NCBI RefSeq assembly: GCF_000223215.1
Contig: NC_017243.1
Location: 1-64,000 of the forward strand
From: Brachyspira intermedia PWS/A
GTDB lineage: Bacteria > Spirochaetota > Brachyspiria > Brachyspirales > Brachyspiraceae
Direction: 5' to 3'
DNA length: 64,000 nt
Shown here: piece by piece, positions 8,504 through 17,393 of the stretch
How positions within the stretch are numbered: position 1 is the stretch's first letter
Layout: each line of letters starts with the position of its first letter
Position numbers and translations under genes: made by a program
The notes under the pieces: model-generated
The model's database searches: none
The model's input: the letters and a program-made list of their open reading frames with translations, nothing else
What the model was told of the DNA's origin: nothing

Positions 8504-9053
8504 AGCGATCACCCCTATATTTTATTCATAATAATAGGCTATAATATTTTAGTTAAAAAATCAAGGAATTGTATAAAATTATTTACTTTTATTTATTAAA
8601 AAATATTATAATAAACGCACGGTGTAAAGACTGTAACATTTAATTTTACTTTAATCATAAATCAAATAACAATTATAATAGCATTAATCGTGCGGTATAT
8701 AAACAATAAATTTAAATAAAACTTGGGTGGGTGTTATAATGACTGAAAAAGTTTTTAAAGAAAAATATCATAAAAATAACTTAAAAAATTAAAAAGCATA
8801 AAGGGTGGGGTAGTGATAATAAAGTTTTAAAACTTAATTACATTTGCCCGCCCTTTATACTTATAGTTCTATTATTAATATTAACTTTAATTTATCTTAA
8901 TAATCTAATTAGAATTTATTAGCTGCCCACCCAGGTATTTTTTATATTTAAAGCGAATATACACGCACGTAGAATAAAATTTAGAATTATAATTTAAACT
9001 ATAAATAATAGTTTTACTAACCGTGCGTTAGGAAAAATAATTTTAAATTAAAA
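8504..9053. repeat. Intergenic region with mosaic palindromic repeat, copy 3 (complete)
   Basis: This is a complete symmetric element at 8616-9027. It comprises an A hairpin (CGCACGG 8616 to CGTGCGG 8689), B (TTGGGTGGGTG 8723-8733), C (AAAGGGTGGGG 8800-8810), C' (CCCGCCCTTT 8847-8856), B' (TGCCCACCCAGG 8924-8935) and an A' hairpin (CGCACG 8964-8969, CCGTGCG 9021-9027). No gene is seen. It lies between two leftward genes, immediately after argS. Confidence 0.8.
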
Positions 9054-10643
9054 TTATTCTTCAGACCACATTCTCTCTACTTTAGATATTCCTATTATGT
9101 CGAAGCATAAACCAAGTATTTTTTTAACCGCTTTAATAAGAGTTAGTCTTTCCTGCCTTATCTCTGCATTTTCTTCTAGTACAATATTATCATAATAGAA
9201 TCTATGCAATGCACCAGCTATCTCATAAGTATAATTAATTAGAGTATAAACTTCTAAAGATTTAGCAGCCTCATATATTTCATCAGGGAATCTTAATATT
9301 ATTTTAGCTAGTTTTAAAGAACTTTCATTAGCAATTTTTGAAATATCAAAAGCCTTATTATCATCATAAGACATATTTTTTTCTTCCAGCTTGAAGAATA
9401 TATTACAAATTCTAGCATAAGCATATTGAACATAATAAACAGGATTATCATTGTCTTTTTTCTTAGCAAGCTCTAAATCAAAATCTAATGAACTAGAATA
9501 TGAACGCATAAGTAAGAAGTATCTTGTAGGATCAACGCCTATTTCATCAATAACATCTTCAAGACTAATCATATCCCCAGTTCTTTTGCTCATTCTTACA
9601 AGTTCATTTCCCCTATAAAGACGAACTAACTGACCAAGTATAACCTTCAAAGAAGCTGTATCTTTACTAACAGCCCTAACAGCAGCAGTGATTCTAGGTA
9701 CATAACCATGATGATCAGCACCTAATATATCTATTAAATAATGATATCCCCTGTCGATTTTATTTTTATGATATGTAATGTCCGGAGCGAAGTAGGTATA
9801 TGTACCATTGCTTTTTTTGACAACTCTGTCTTTATCATCGCCGTATTTAGTACTTTTAAACCAAACAGCATTATCCTCTTCAAATAAAAGTCCTTCCTTA
9901 TCAAGAAAGTCCATAGTTTTTTCTAACTCTCCGCCCTCACGTATCTTTAATTCGGAAGCATAATTGTCCATATGAGTGCCGAATCTTTCTAATAGTTTTT
10001 TCTGACTTTCTAGTATAATATCTTTAGGTACTCCGTCTTGTTTGGCAACATCTTTTATATATTCGCCATGATAACCATCTTCAGGAATCTCTCTGCCTTC
10101 TTTAACAGCCTTAACGCTTTCGTTTAATTTAGTTATCTGTTCTCCTGCATCATTAACATAAAACTCTTGATAAACTTCATGCCCTGCATATTTAAGTATA
10201 TTAGATAATGCACTTCCAATAGCAGCCCATCTTCCATGCCCTATATGAAGAGGTCCTGTAGGATTCGCACTAACATATTCTACTAATATTTTCTTTTTAT
10301 CTTCAACTGTGTTTTTACCATAATCATCATTGCTTATAAGATCATTTATACATTCATTTATATAATTATATGATAATGTTAAATTGATGAATCCGGGTTT
10401 TGCAACTTCTATCTTGTCAAAATATTTTTTATCTATTTTCTCTGTTATAGAGTTTGCTATTTCAAGCGGGTTTTTCTTTAAAACTTTAGCAAGCCTCATA
10501 GCAACAGGACAAGCATAATCGCCGAACTTATCATCTACTGCATATCCTATTTCTATATAAGATTCTATATCTTTTACATCAGTATCTTTTAAATATTCTT
10601 TTAAAGCTTCTTTTAGGATATTTGAGATAATTTTTTTAAGCAT
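9054..10643 (-). CDS. argS: Arginyl-tRNA synthetase
   Basis: A 529-residue class I synthetase that charges tRNA-Arg. The N-terminal Add-1 domain (about 1-105) is followed by the HIGH motif in [13 protein letters not shown] and by the KMSKS equivalent VRMSKRTGD. The C-terminal DALR anticodon-binding domain (about 410-529) ends in [10 protein letters not shown]. Length and motif order are normal for the family. It is transcribed alone, and its upstream side faces a 1 kb non-coding region with DnaA-box-like sites. Confidence 0.95.
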   Translation of the reverse strand: MLKKIISNILKEALKEYLKDTDVKDIESYIEIGYAVDDKFGDYACPVAMRLAKVLKKNPLEIANSITEKIDKKYFDKIEVAKPGFINLTLSYNYINECINDLISNDDYGKNTVEDKKKILVEYVSANPTGPLHIGHGRWAAIGSALSNILKYAGHEVYQEFYVNDAGEQITKLNESVKAVKEGREIPEDGYHGEYIKDVAKQDGVPKDIILESQKKLLERFGTHMDNYASELKIREGGELEKTMDFLDKEGLLFEEDNAVWFKSTKYGDDKDRVVKKSNGTYTYFAPDITYHKNKIDRGYHYLIDILGADHHGYVPRITAAVRAVSKDTASLKVILGQLVRLYRGNELVRMSKRTGDMISLEDVIDEIGVDPTRYFLLMRSYSSSLDFDLELAKKKDNDNPVYYVQYAYARICNIFFKLEEKNMSYDDNKAFDISKIANESSLKLAKIILRFPDEIYEAAKSLEVYTLINYTYEIAGALHRFYYDNIVLEENAEIRQERLTLIKAVKKILGLCFDIIGISKVERMWSEE

Positions 10644-10989
10644 ATGCTCTCCGTAAAAATTAAAAATATTTTTTAGATATAAAGTATATCAAAGATTATA
10701 ACTTCTGCAAGTACAATTTCAAAGGTATTTACAAATTATTTTGATCACCATTATTAACGGCATAAACATTATGTTTTAAAGCATTGTTTTTAAAATAATT
10801 CTATATGATAAAAATTATAACTTATAAATAATATAAAGCTATATACTTGTACAATAATAAGTAATCAGCCGCATATATAGTTGGCTATCCATAATGATTT
10901 GCAATATCGTACGGAAAGGCTATATTTGAACTTAAATGTAATAAATTATTTTACTTGTAAGACAATTTTAGTATTATTTAGTAATAATT

Positions 10990-11072
10990 TTATACTTGCA
11001 CTTTTTGCAACTTTTTGCGGCGGGAAAAAGTTGACTAAAAAATGACAAACTTAAAAATTTTTAGTATAAACT
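10990..11072. repeat. Dispersed hairpin repeat, copy 1
   Basis: A segment of about 83 bp nearly identical to 58811-58893. Its core is a 9-bp stem, CAACTTTTT (11008-11016) and AAAAAGTTG (11025-11033), with the G-rich loop GCGGCGGG. Flanking sequence such as TTTTTAGTATA is also shared. Confidence 0.75.
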
Positions 11073-11154
11073 AAATTGATCTATAGTATAAGCATATATA
11101 TTTAATAGTCTTTTGGAAAAATTTTACTATCATACAGAAGAGTAGGGGAGTTAA

Positions 11155-11640
11155 AATAAAATTAGTTGATAAGATGTTAATAAATGATGAAAAAATATTA
11201 ACATTGCAAACAAATTCATATTTTATGAAAAATTTGAATTTCAAAGTAAAATTTATTATTTTTGAATATTTCTATATTCGTTAATATCAACATAGTTATC
11301 AACATCATATTTATACCATTTTTTTAATTTCTTCTTATATGCAAAAAGTTATCAACATATCAACAGCTTAATAATAATAAAAAATTTATTTAAAAATTTA
11401 AATATATAATATTATTATATAATACAAATTTAAAAGATACTTCAAAATTTGAATTTTAATATATAAAATATAATGAATTCAATTATTTTAGTAATGTTAA
11501 TAACTTGTTGATAATGTTGATAAATTTGAATAAAAAATACTGTATAAATTTCAATATAAAATTTAGTATATGAATTTTGATTATGAATTCAAATTTTGAA
11601 TTCATATTCTATAATTAGCATTTTTAATAATTATATGTTA
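11155..11640. other. Candidate replication-origin-like region (DnaA-box-like cluster)
   Basis: This extremely AT-rich non-coding DNA lies between divergent argS and the kinase-like gene. It has four DnaA-box-like nonamers: TTATCAACA at 11296-11304 and 11349-11357, and the complementary TGTTGATAA at 11506-11514 and 11515-11523, so the pairs face each other. Palindromes built on TTTGAA/TTCAAA lie among them (11233-11245, 11441-11453, and a perfect 11-1-11 palindrome at 11583-11605). dnaA and dnaN are not nearby. The origin role is inferred. Confidence 0.45.
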
Positions 11641-11657
11641 TAATAATCTAAAATATT

Positions 11658-12452
11658 ATGTTTATTCTGGATAGTACTATGAAACAGAATTTTTATATTA
11701 ATAGTAAGTTAAAAGATTTAATTTCAAACATAATTTATGATGTACAAAATTACAATAGTATAATAACTAAATATATAGACTTAGAAAGATGTGCCAATAA
11801 TTACTGCAGTGAATCAAGAGCCACAATAGTAAGACAATCTTTTCTAATAAATAGAACTATGGAATCTTTAAGCGACTTTAATGATATAAATTCTGACTCT
11901 TTTAAACTTAATATGAATTTTGAAAATATATCAGTTATTATAAATGAAGCTTTAGACAGCGTATTTGATTTATTTAAATCTAAAAGGACTAAAATAAAGC
12001 TGGATGATAAAATACTAACAGAATGCATAGTTTTAATGGACAGGGATAAAATAAAGAGAAGTATTCTTAATATATTTTCTTTTATATATAGTTTAATAAA
12101 AGTAAATACATCTATGAATATATCTTATAGTTTGATAAATTATGGTGAAGATAAAGAGTTTTTATTAATGAACGGCGTTGATAATATAAGTGAGAAAGAT
12201 GAGAAGATACTTGATTTAAATGAGGAATGTATAGATATATCTATAACTTTTGAATGCGATAATATACCTGATGATATAAAAAGAATGCTATTTAAAACGC
12301 CTTTAATATCTTATGATAATTTCAATTTTAACAATCTATATTTATATACAGCCTATAGGATAATAAGAGAACATTATGGTAATATATGGCTTGAATCTTT
12401 AAAAAACGAACAAAGGATTAATATAATATTTCCAGCTAAGAATAAGTTATGA
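11658..12452 (+). CDS. Degenerate histidine-kinase-like protein
   Basis: 264 residues with no predicted membrane segment. An N-terminal helical region (about 15-85, LINRTMESLSDF) stands where a DHp dimerisation domain would be, but there is no clear phospho-His motif. The C-terminal part looks like a GHKL ATPase fold: DRDKIKRSILNIFSFI recalls the N-box with its Asn kept, and AYRIIREHYGNIWLESLKNE recalls the G2 region, while the DxGxG motif is absent. It overlaps the next gene by four bases (ATGA), so the two are translationally coupled. It is probably a non-catalytic partner of the LuxR regulator that follows. I give the family at moderate confidence. Confidence 0.55.
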   Translation: MFILDSTMKQNFYINSKLKDLISNIIYDVQNYNSIITKYIDLERCANNYCSESRATIVRQSFLINRTMESLSDFNDINSDSFKLNMNFENISVIINEALDSVFDLFKSKRTKIKLDDKILTECIVLMDRDKIKRSILNIFSFIYSLIKVNTSMNISYSLINYGEDKEFLLMNGVDNISEKDEKILDLNEECIDISITFECDNIPDDIKRMLFKTPLISYDNFNFNNLYLYTAYRIIREHYGNIWLESLKNEQRINIIFPAKNKL

Positions 12453-13408
12453 ATTATGTATTAGGATATATTCTTTTAATTGCCTATTTATTTGCTTTTA
12501 TAATAGGTTTTTCTACAATACTTTTTTCTATTATCTATTATATAATAGAGAGAGTTGCATGGCTTAAATATTATATAATATTTTTATTTACATTTGCTTT
12601 TCTTCTTTTAATAAGGGCTATAAAACTTTTAAGTTTCTTAACAGTCCCGTATTTTATGTCCAATAATATTTTTAATACTTTATATTTCTTTAGCTTCTCT
12701 ATAGCAATGTCATTGATGCTTTATTTTATACCAGCATTTTTATATAGATTTCTTAATATAAAGTGGACTTTTAAACAAAATATAGCCTATATTACAATAT
12801 CTATAATTCATTTTATTTTAGGCATATTGGGAATATTGATAAAATTTGATATGTATATAATAAGCAGTATTATTTTCTATATTTCTATAATAGTAATATT
12901 TATAATAGGGGCTGTGAACTATAAAAATATAGAAGATAAAACTATGAAGTTGATAGTGAAGATATTAGGACTTATAACTATAATAATATATCCGGTTCTT
13001 ATATATCAGCTTATAATTTATAGAGTAGAAGCAGCTGATATAGGTTCTATGGATATAACATTGGTATTATTTTATATATGGTGGAATTTAGTTATGCTTG
13101 GTTATTTATCATGGTATTTCATTAATATAGTTAATAATAAAATGGCTAATTCCAATAATATGAAAAATGAAAAGACTATAAAAGATGATATTAAAACAGA
13201 AAATGAATCCTCAAAAGAAATAGAAATAAATTTAACTAGAAGAGAAAAAGAAATATTATCATATCTTCTTGACGGTAAAACTAATAAGGAAGTATCATTA
13301 ATATTAAGTATATCGCTTAATACGGTAAATAATCATGTGGCTAATATATATGAAAAGTCCGGCGTGAAAAATAGGGTAGAATTGGTTAATAAGTTTTCTA
13401 AGAATTGA
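12449..13408 (+). CDS. Membrane-anchored LuxR-family transcriptional regulator
   Basis: 319 residues. About seven hydrophobic helices fill residues 1-225 (beginning VLGYILLIAYLFAFIIGFS). A charged linker follows, then a C-terminal LuxR-type helix-turn-helix (about 255-319) with LTRREKEILSYLLDGKTNKE and SLNTVNNHVANIYEKSGVKN, the classic DNA-recognition pattern. The organisation, a polytopic sensor fused directly to an HTH, points to a one-component membrane regulator, possibly helped by the degenerate kinase encoded just upstream. Its signal and targets are unknown. A terminator follows at 13447-13479. Confidence 0.8.
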   Translation: MNYVLGYILLIAYLFAFIIGFSTILFSIIYYIIERVAWLKYYIIFLFTFAFLLLIRAIKLLSFLTVPYFMSNNIFNTLYFFSFSIAMSLMLYFIPAFLYRFLNIKWTFKQNIAYITISIIHFILGILGILIKFDMYIISSIIFYISIIVIFIIGAVNYKNIEDKTMKLIVKILGLITIIIYPVLIYQLIIYRVEAADIGSMDITLVLFYIWWNLVMLGYLSWYFINIVNNKMANSNNMKNEKTIKDDIKTENESSKEIEINLTRREKEILSYLLDGKTNKEVSLILSISLNTVNNHVANIYEKSGVKNRVELVNKFSKN

Positions 13409-13446
13409 TTATGTATATAATTACTTGCTTATGATAACTAGTTTTT

Positions 13447-13479
13447 AAAAATAGTAAGTTTTTTATTCTTACTATTTTT
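13447..13479. terminator. Bidirectional terminator
   Basis: AAAAATAGTAAG pairs perfectly with CTTACTATTTTT and is flanked by T and A tracts, between the convergent luxR-type and flgM genes. Confidence 0.7.
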
Positions 13480-13521
13480 AAGATTAGAATTTTGAAATAA
13501 TTAAATTATAAAAGAGTCTTA

Positions 13522-13815
13522 TTATTCTATAGGCATAGAATCTATTATAGAGTTAGCCAAAGAGTTTAGAACCTCTTCTCTTAGGGCACCATCTTGCATA
13601 TATAATTCTAATCTTTTTTTAGCTTCGGCTATCTTTTCTTCTCTTACATCAGGAGCTTCTTTGATAATGTTTACTAATTTTTCATTTTGCAAAGCTAATC
13701 TTGATTCATTAGAAATTTCTATTCTATCTGAACCCATTTTAGAAACTTTTTCATTATATTTAATGTTAGATTTCTGTTGTATATTTGATGTGCCGCCTAT
13801 TTTATCAATTGTCAT
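13522..13815 (-). CDS. flgM: FlgM-type anti-sigma-28 factor
   Basis: About 97 residues from the ATG at 13815, chosen because AAGGAG sits seven bases upstream; a longer open frame to 13881 lies inside rsmI. The C-terminal half has the FlgM pattern: DRIEISNESRLALQ, then VREEKIAEAKKRLELYMQDG, which in the family binds and inhibits the flagellar sigma factor FliA. The N-terminus (MTIDKIGG) also fits FlgM. It overlaps the 3' end of rsmI by 11 bases, so it is probably co-transcribed and coupled. Control of late flagellar genes is inferred from the family. Confidence 0.75.
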   Translation of the reverse strand: MTIDKIGGTSNIQQKSNIKYNEKVSKMGSDRIEISNESRLALQNEKLVNIIKEAPDVREEKIAEAKKRLELYMQDGALREEVLNSLANSIIDSMPIE

Positions 13816-14650
13816 AGTCTGACTCCTTACATGAATTATTTTCGGCATTAGCCCCGCATACTTTAGATTTTCTATTATCAATTATAATACAAAATTCACC
13901 TTTAGTTAGTATACTACCATCTGTAAAAAAATCAAGGATATTTTTAGCCTCTGATCTTATTATTTGCTCGAACTGTTTAGTTATTTCTCTTCCGATAACA
14001 ATATCCGTTTTTTCTCCAAATATGTTAACAATATCTTCTATGCATTCTTTTACTCTGTATACAGATTCATATATTACTATTATTGTTTTTTGATTATTAT
14101 ACAAGTCTTTTAATTGATTTCTTCTCTTACCAGATTTATTAGAAAGAAATCCCACGAACAAAGTATTTCCTGAAATTCCAGAAACAGAGAGTAGTGAAGT
14201 AAATGCAGATATTCCGCCTACAGGTACTATTTTTATATTTTTCTCTATTGCTAATTTTATAATGCTTACACCGGGGTCGCTTATACAAGGTGTGCCTGCA
14301 TCACTTACTATAGCAGCGGAGTTTCCATCTAATATTTCATTTATATATTCATTGATTCTATATTCAGATGAATGGCTATGATAAGAAAATAGTTTATTTT
14401 TAATATTATAAAAGTTTAGAAGTTTCAAAGCCACTCTAGTATCTTCAGCCAATATAAAATCTACATTTCTAAGAATTTTCAAAGCTCTTATAGTTATATC
14501 TTCCATATTTCCTATAGGAGTAGCAACTACATATATAACGCCATTTTCAACAGCATTTTTATTATTATCATTACTTGTTATTTCTTCTATAAATTCTTCA
14601 TCGGTTTTAAAATCATTATTATTGATGATTTCTTTATTATTCTTTTTAAT
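13805..14650 (-). CDS. rsmI: 16S rRNA (cytidine-1402-2'-O)-methyltransferase, probable ATT start
   Basis: A tetrapyrrole-methylase-fold enzyme that uses SAM to 2'-O-methylate C1402 of 16S rRNA. Visible features are LAEDTRVALKLLNFY, VSDAGTPCISDPGVSII, VPVGGISAFTSLLSVSG and FVGFLSNKSGKRRNQL. The first ATG (14506) would remove the invariant N-terminal strand. The frame stays open upstream and encodes it (VIYVVATPIGN), back to a stop near 14669. No ATG, GTG or TTG lies in that extension. ATT at 14648-14650 is preceded by GGAG with a seven-base spacer and gives MKKNNKEII, so a rare ATT start is the best reading. A point mutation or sequence error is the alternative. Confidence 0.7.
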   Translation of the reverse strand: MKKNNKEIINNNDFKTDEEFIEEITSNDNNKNAVENGVIYVVATPIGNMEDITIRALKILRNVDFILAEDTRVALKLLNFYNIKNKLFSYHSHSSEYRINEYINEILDGNSAAIVSDAGTPCISDPGVSIIKLAIEKNIKIVPVGGISAFTSLLSVSGISGNTLFVGFLSNKSGKRRNQLKDLYNNQKTIIVIYESVYRVKECIEDIVNIFGEKTDIVIGREITKQFEQIIRSEAKNILDFFTDGSILTKGEFCIIIDNRKSKVCGANAENNSCKESDYDN

Positions 14651-14725
14651 AGTGATTCTCCAGTATTAGATTTATTTTTATTATATATTAAACTTTTCAT
14701 TAATACAATAATCATGGATCAAAAA

Positions 14726-14741
14726 TGTTTCACATGAAACA
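14726..14741. promoter_or_regulatory. parS-like site 1
   Basis: TGTTTCACATGAAACA, one mismatch from the parS consensus. A ParB/Noc-type binding site is inferred. Confidence 0.65.
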
Positions 14742-14870
14742 TTTTTAAACTAGTATATTCAATGGCTATTAAATGTATACAATATATATTTGTAAAGTTA
14801 TGAGTTTTGATAAATACTAAAATTATTTAATATTTTTCTACTATCTTAAATAAGTCATTAAAATACTAAT

Positions 14871-14886
14871 GTTTTCACGTGAAACT
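14871..14886. promoter_or_regulatory. parS-like site 2
   Basis: GTTTTCACGTGAAACT, with the parS core TTTCACGTGAAAC intact and the outer bases changed. Confidence 0.55.
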
Positions 14887-15129
14887 TAAAAATATTAGAC
14901 TTGTTTCAAAACTAATATATTCAAATATAACTTTATTAGTTTTTATTAAAATCATTACAAAACTTTTGTTCTTTTTCCCGCCAAAAAAATGTACTATTAT
15001 AACAATCAGCTATAATTAGCCAATTTTTGAATAGTATATTTTGTTTATTAGATATTTCCTCATTATTATATTAATTTTTTAAATGGCTATATTATTATAG
15101 AATAAAAAGCTTCATGTAAAATATTTTAT

Positions 15130-15233
15130 CGCACGGTTAGTAAGTTAATAATATATTGAATCTGCTTTTTATATATTTGCCTTAAATTTAAATTAAATAA
15201 ATCGTGCGTTATATTTGGGGTGGGAGGGCGGGC
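15130..15233. repeat. Mosaic palindromic repeat, copy 4 (collapsed, G-quadruplex motif)
   Basis: A hairpin with arms CGCACGG (15130-15136) and CGTGCG (15203-15208), followed at once by GGGGTGGGAGGGCGGG (15217-15232). That string is four G-runs with one-base loops and looks like fused B and C boxes. Confidence 0.7.
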
Positions 15234-15315
15234 TTAATAAAATTTATTTAATTAATAAAATTATATCTAAAAGCTAAATAGTCTATATTAATAATTAATA
15301 CTTCAATAAATAAAA

Positions 15316-15331
15316 TGTTTCATGTGAAACA
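15316..15331. promoter_or_regulatory. parS-like site 3
   Basis: TGTTTCATGTGAAACA, one mismatch from the parS consensus. Confidence 0.65.
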
Positions 15332-15466
15332 TTTTTTAAATTTAAATAAATTCTTATCAATTACGATATTTAGCATCTAATAATTTTAAAAATAATATTT
15401 TATTTTAAAGCTTTTAATATGTTTTAAAACTTGTAAAATATATTAATTAAATATAAAATTAATCTT

Positions 15467-16393
15467 ATGGATATAAAAGAAAAGATTTCTAATATAAAAA
15501 AGAAATTAATAAAAAGAAAAGATATACTATTTTCTGTTATAGTATCTTTTATACTACATATATTTTTATTCAGCTTTATAAATACTTCTATAATGCAGGA
15601 AGTTTTTGCTTATGAGAAAGCTAAAAAAGAAGCAGAAGAAAGATATAAAAAAGATAATTATATGTTTTTGGTGGAAACTCCTGAAGTAGAGGAGGAAGAA
15701 AGTAAAGAAGATACTCCTTTTGCATCTGATAAAACATTGAGATCGAAAGGTCAAACAGATGTTAAGCCTTCAAAAGTATTTTCTGATACTTCTGTTTTTT
15801 CTTTCTTAGGAGATGGAGCGAATAGTCCCATAATAGAAAGAAGACCTACTGAAAATATAAAGCCTAATAATAATCAAATTCAGCCTAAAGAAAAAAAAGA
15901 ATTAGGGAACGAAATATCAAGAGATAAAGTAGAAACTTATAAACCTAAAAATCCGGGAATAAAAGGTGATACTAAAATACCAGCCTCATTTGAGGAAGGT
16001 GCTGACAGAGCAGTTGTTTTTTCAAGTGAAACAGGAAGCATGCAGCTTGGTACTAAGGCTCAGGAATATTTTTGGTATTTCTATGCATTAGTTGGCTCTA
16101 TAAGAGATTCTTGGTATCTTACTATTCCTAATCAGGCTCATTATTTAGGGCTTATAAGGACAGATGAAGTTGAGGTACTGCTTTCTATAGATGAGGAAGG
16201 AAATATAGAGTTTGAAAAATTCTTGAAAACATCTATAAATGGTCAAACTAGTTTGGATAATTCATGCTCAAAGGCTATTGAGTATGCTAAGAAATTAAAA
16301 CCACCTCCACAGGGTTTATGGGATGATTATGCTGAGAATGGTAAGATTTATATACCATTCAAATTTATATATCAGAATTTTAGCAGAGAATAA
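15467..16393 (+). CDS. TonB/TolA-like energy-transducing protein
   Basis: 308 residues with TonB architecture. A short cytoplasmic Lys-rich start leads to one membrane helix (about 20-40, ILFSVIVSFILHIFLFSFI, with an in-membrane His). A long acidic/Lys/Pro periplasmic linker (45-190) follows, then a C-terminal TonB-like domain (about 205-305) with VEVLLSIDEEGNIEFEKFLK, SLDNSCSKAIEYAKKLKPPP and IYIPFKF. By family it couples inner-membrane proton motive force to outer-membrane receptors or envelope integrity. No ExbB/ExbD genes are adjacent. It is a single-gene unit after the parS-like region. Confidence 0.7.
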   Translation: MDIKEKISNIKKKLIKRKDILFSVIVSFILHIFLFSFINTSIMQEVFAYEKAKKEAEERYKKDNYMFLVETPEVEEEESKEDTPFASDKTLRSKGQTDVKPSKVFSDTSVFSFLGDGANSPIIERRPTENIKPNNNQIQPKEKKELGNEISRDKVETYKPKNPGIKGDTKIPASFEEGADRAVVFSSETGSMQLGTKAQEYFWYFYALVGSIRDSWYLTIPNQAHYLGLIRTDEVEVLLSIDEEGNIEFEKFLKTSINGQTSLDNSCSKAIEYAKKLKPPPQGLWDDYAENGKIYIPFKFIYQNFSRE

Positions 16394-17329
16394 TATATAA
16401 AATTATTTTATATTTAATATATCTATATAGCATTCTATTACTTCATGAAAAGCATATATTTTATCTTCTGTACATTTTTTATAATTCTTTATAATGTATT
16501 ATTTAAATTTTTAAAATCATAATTTTTATCATTTGTCTTTTCTATATAATTATTATTTTACGATAAATTTATTACTTGTTAATACTACTTTAAATATAAT
16601 TCAGTTGCAGTAATTTTGTTGTTATGACTTACAATATATGTACTAATGAAATGTTATAAATATATGCTTGTTTCTAAATACTTAGATTTAAATTAATGTT
16701 AATGTATTATATAAATATATAGTTTGAAATATTTATATATTCTTTAATTATGTATAGTTGTTATAATAGTTTTATAGAATAGAAAAAATGCAATAATTTT
16801 ACTATAAAAAATACTGGATAGATTTATTATAAATGTTGTAATATTAATATATTAGTCTGTGAATATGCTTACAAATAAAAATTCATTTATATTATTCTTT
16901 TTGTAATGCAGTGAGAGATTTAGTTAGAAACTTCATATAAATCAAATTTATTAATAATAGTAAAGTAAGCCTATATACTTTATTCATTCTTATAACACAG
17001 TTGAAATATTTTAAAAATAATAAAACTAAAAACTATTATATATATCATGTTTGATAATAGCTTATGTGATTCAACTTCTAGTATTCAGTTTATAATTGTG
17101 GTATTATGACATTAATTGCAATTTAGAAAACATATTAGTGATTATACTTTGTATCTTCAGTTATACATGAACTTAAAAACTATGATGCTTAATAAAATGA
17201 TTATATCTTTATTGTTCGTATATATACAGAAAATAAGTAGAAAAGTGAATGTAAATATAAGTTATGAGATAGAATAATCTTTTATTATACTTTTTTATCA
17301 TAAAATTTAAATAATTTATGATAATATAA
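16394..17329. other. AT-rich region without a gene
   Basis: About 0.9 kb of very AT-rich DNA. I see no credible coding frame on either strand, no tRNA, no long inverted repeat and no member of the dispersed repeat families. Confidence 0.5.
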
Positions 17330-17357
17330 TTGACAAAAATTCTATAAATGTTATAAT
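17330..17357 (+). promoter_or_regulatory. Sigma-70-type promoter of the alcohol dehydrogenase
   Basis: TTGACA (17330-17335), a 16-base spacer, then TATAAT (17352-17357); AGGAG (17381-17385) lies eight bases before the ATG at 17394. All three are perfect or near-perfect, suggesting strong expression. Confidence 0.75.
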
Positions 17358-17393
17358 AAAGAACAATAAAGAGATATTGCAGGAGATTAAATA

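Larger units (their letters stand above)
14651..15466. other. Non-coding region with three parS-like sites
   Basis: No gene is seen in these 816 bases. Three palindromes resemble the ParB-binding parS consensus TGTTTCACGTGAAACA: TGTTTCACATGAAACA (14726-14741, 15/16), GTTTTCACGTGAAACT (14871-14886, 13/16) and TGTTTCATGTGAAACA (15316-15331, 15/16). Mosaic repeat copy 4 lies between the second and third. The region sits 3.2 kb from the DnaA-box-like cluster. Confidence 0.65.

Noticed and set aside
8616-9027. Mosaic palindromic repeats as a CRISPR array or an insertion sequence
   Set aside because: There are no regularly spaced identical units with unique spacers and no transposase frame within any copy.
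13816-13881. Upstream start of the FlgM-like protein
   Set aside because: The extra 22 residues lie inside rsmI and lack FlgM likeness; AAGGAG is correctly placed for the ATG at 13815.
14506-14508. ATG at 14506 as the start of rsmI
   Set aside because: It would delete the invariant YVVATPIGN strand needed for the methyltransferase fold.
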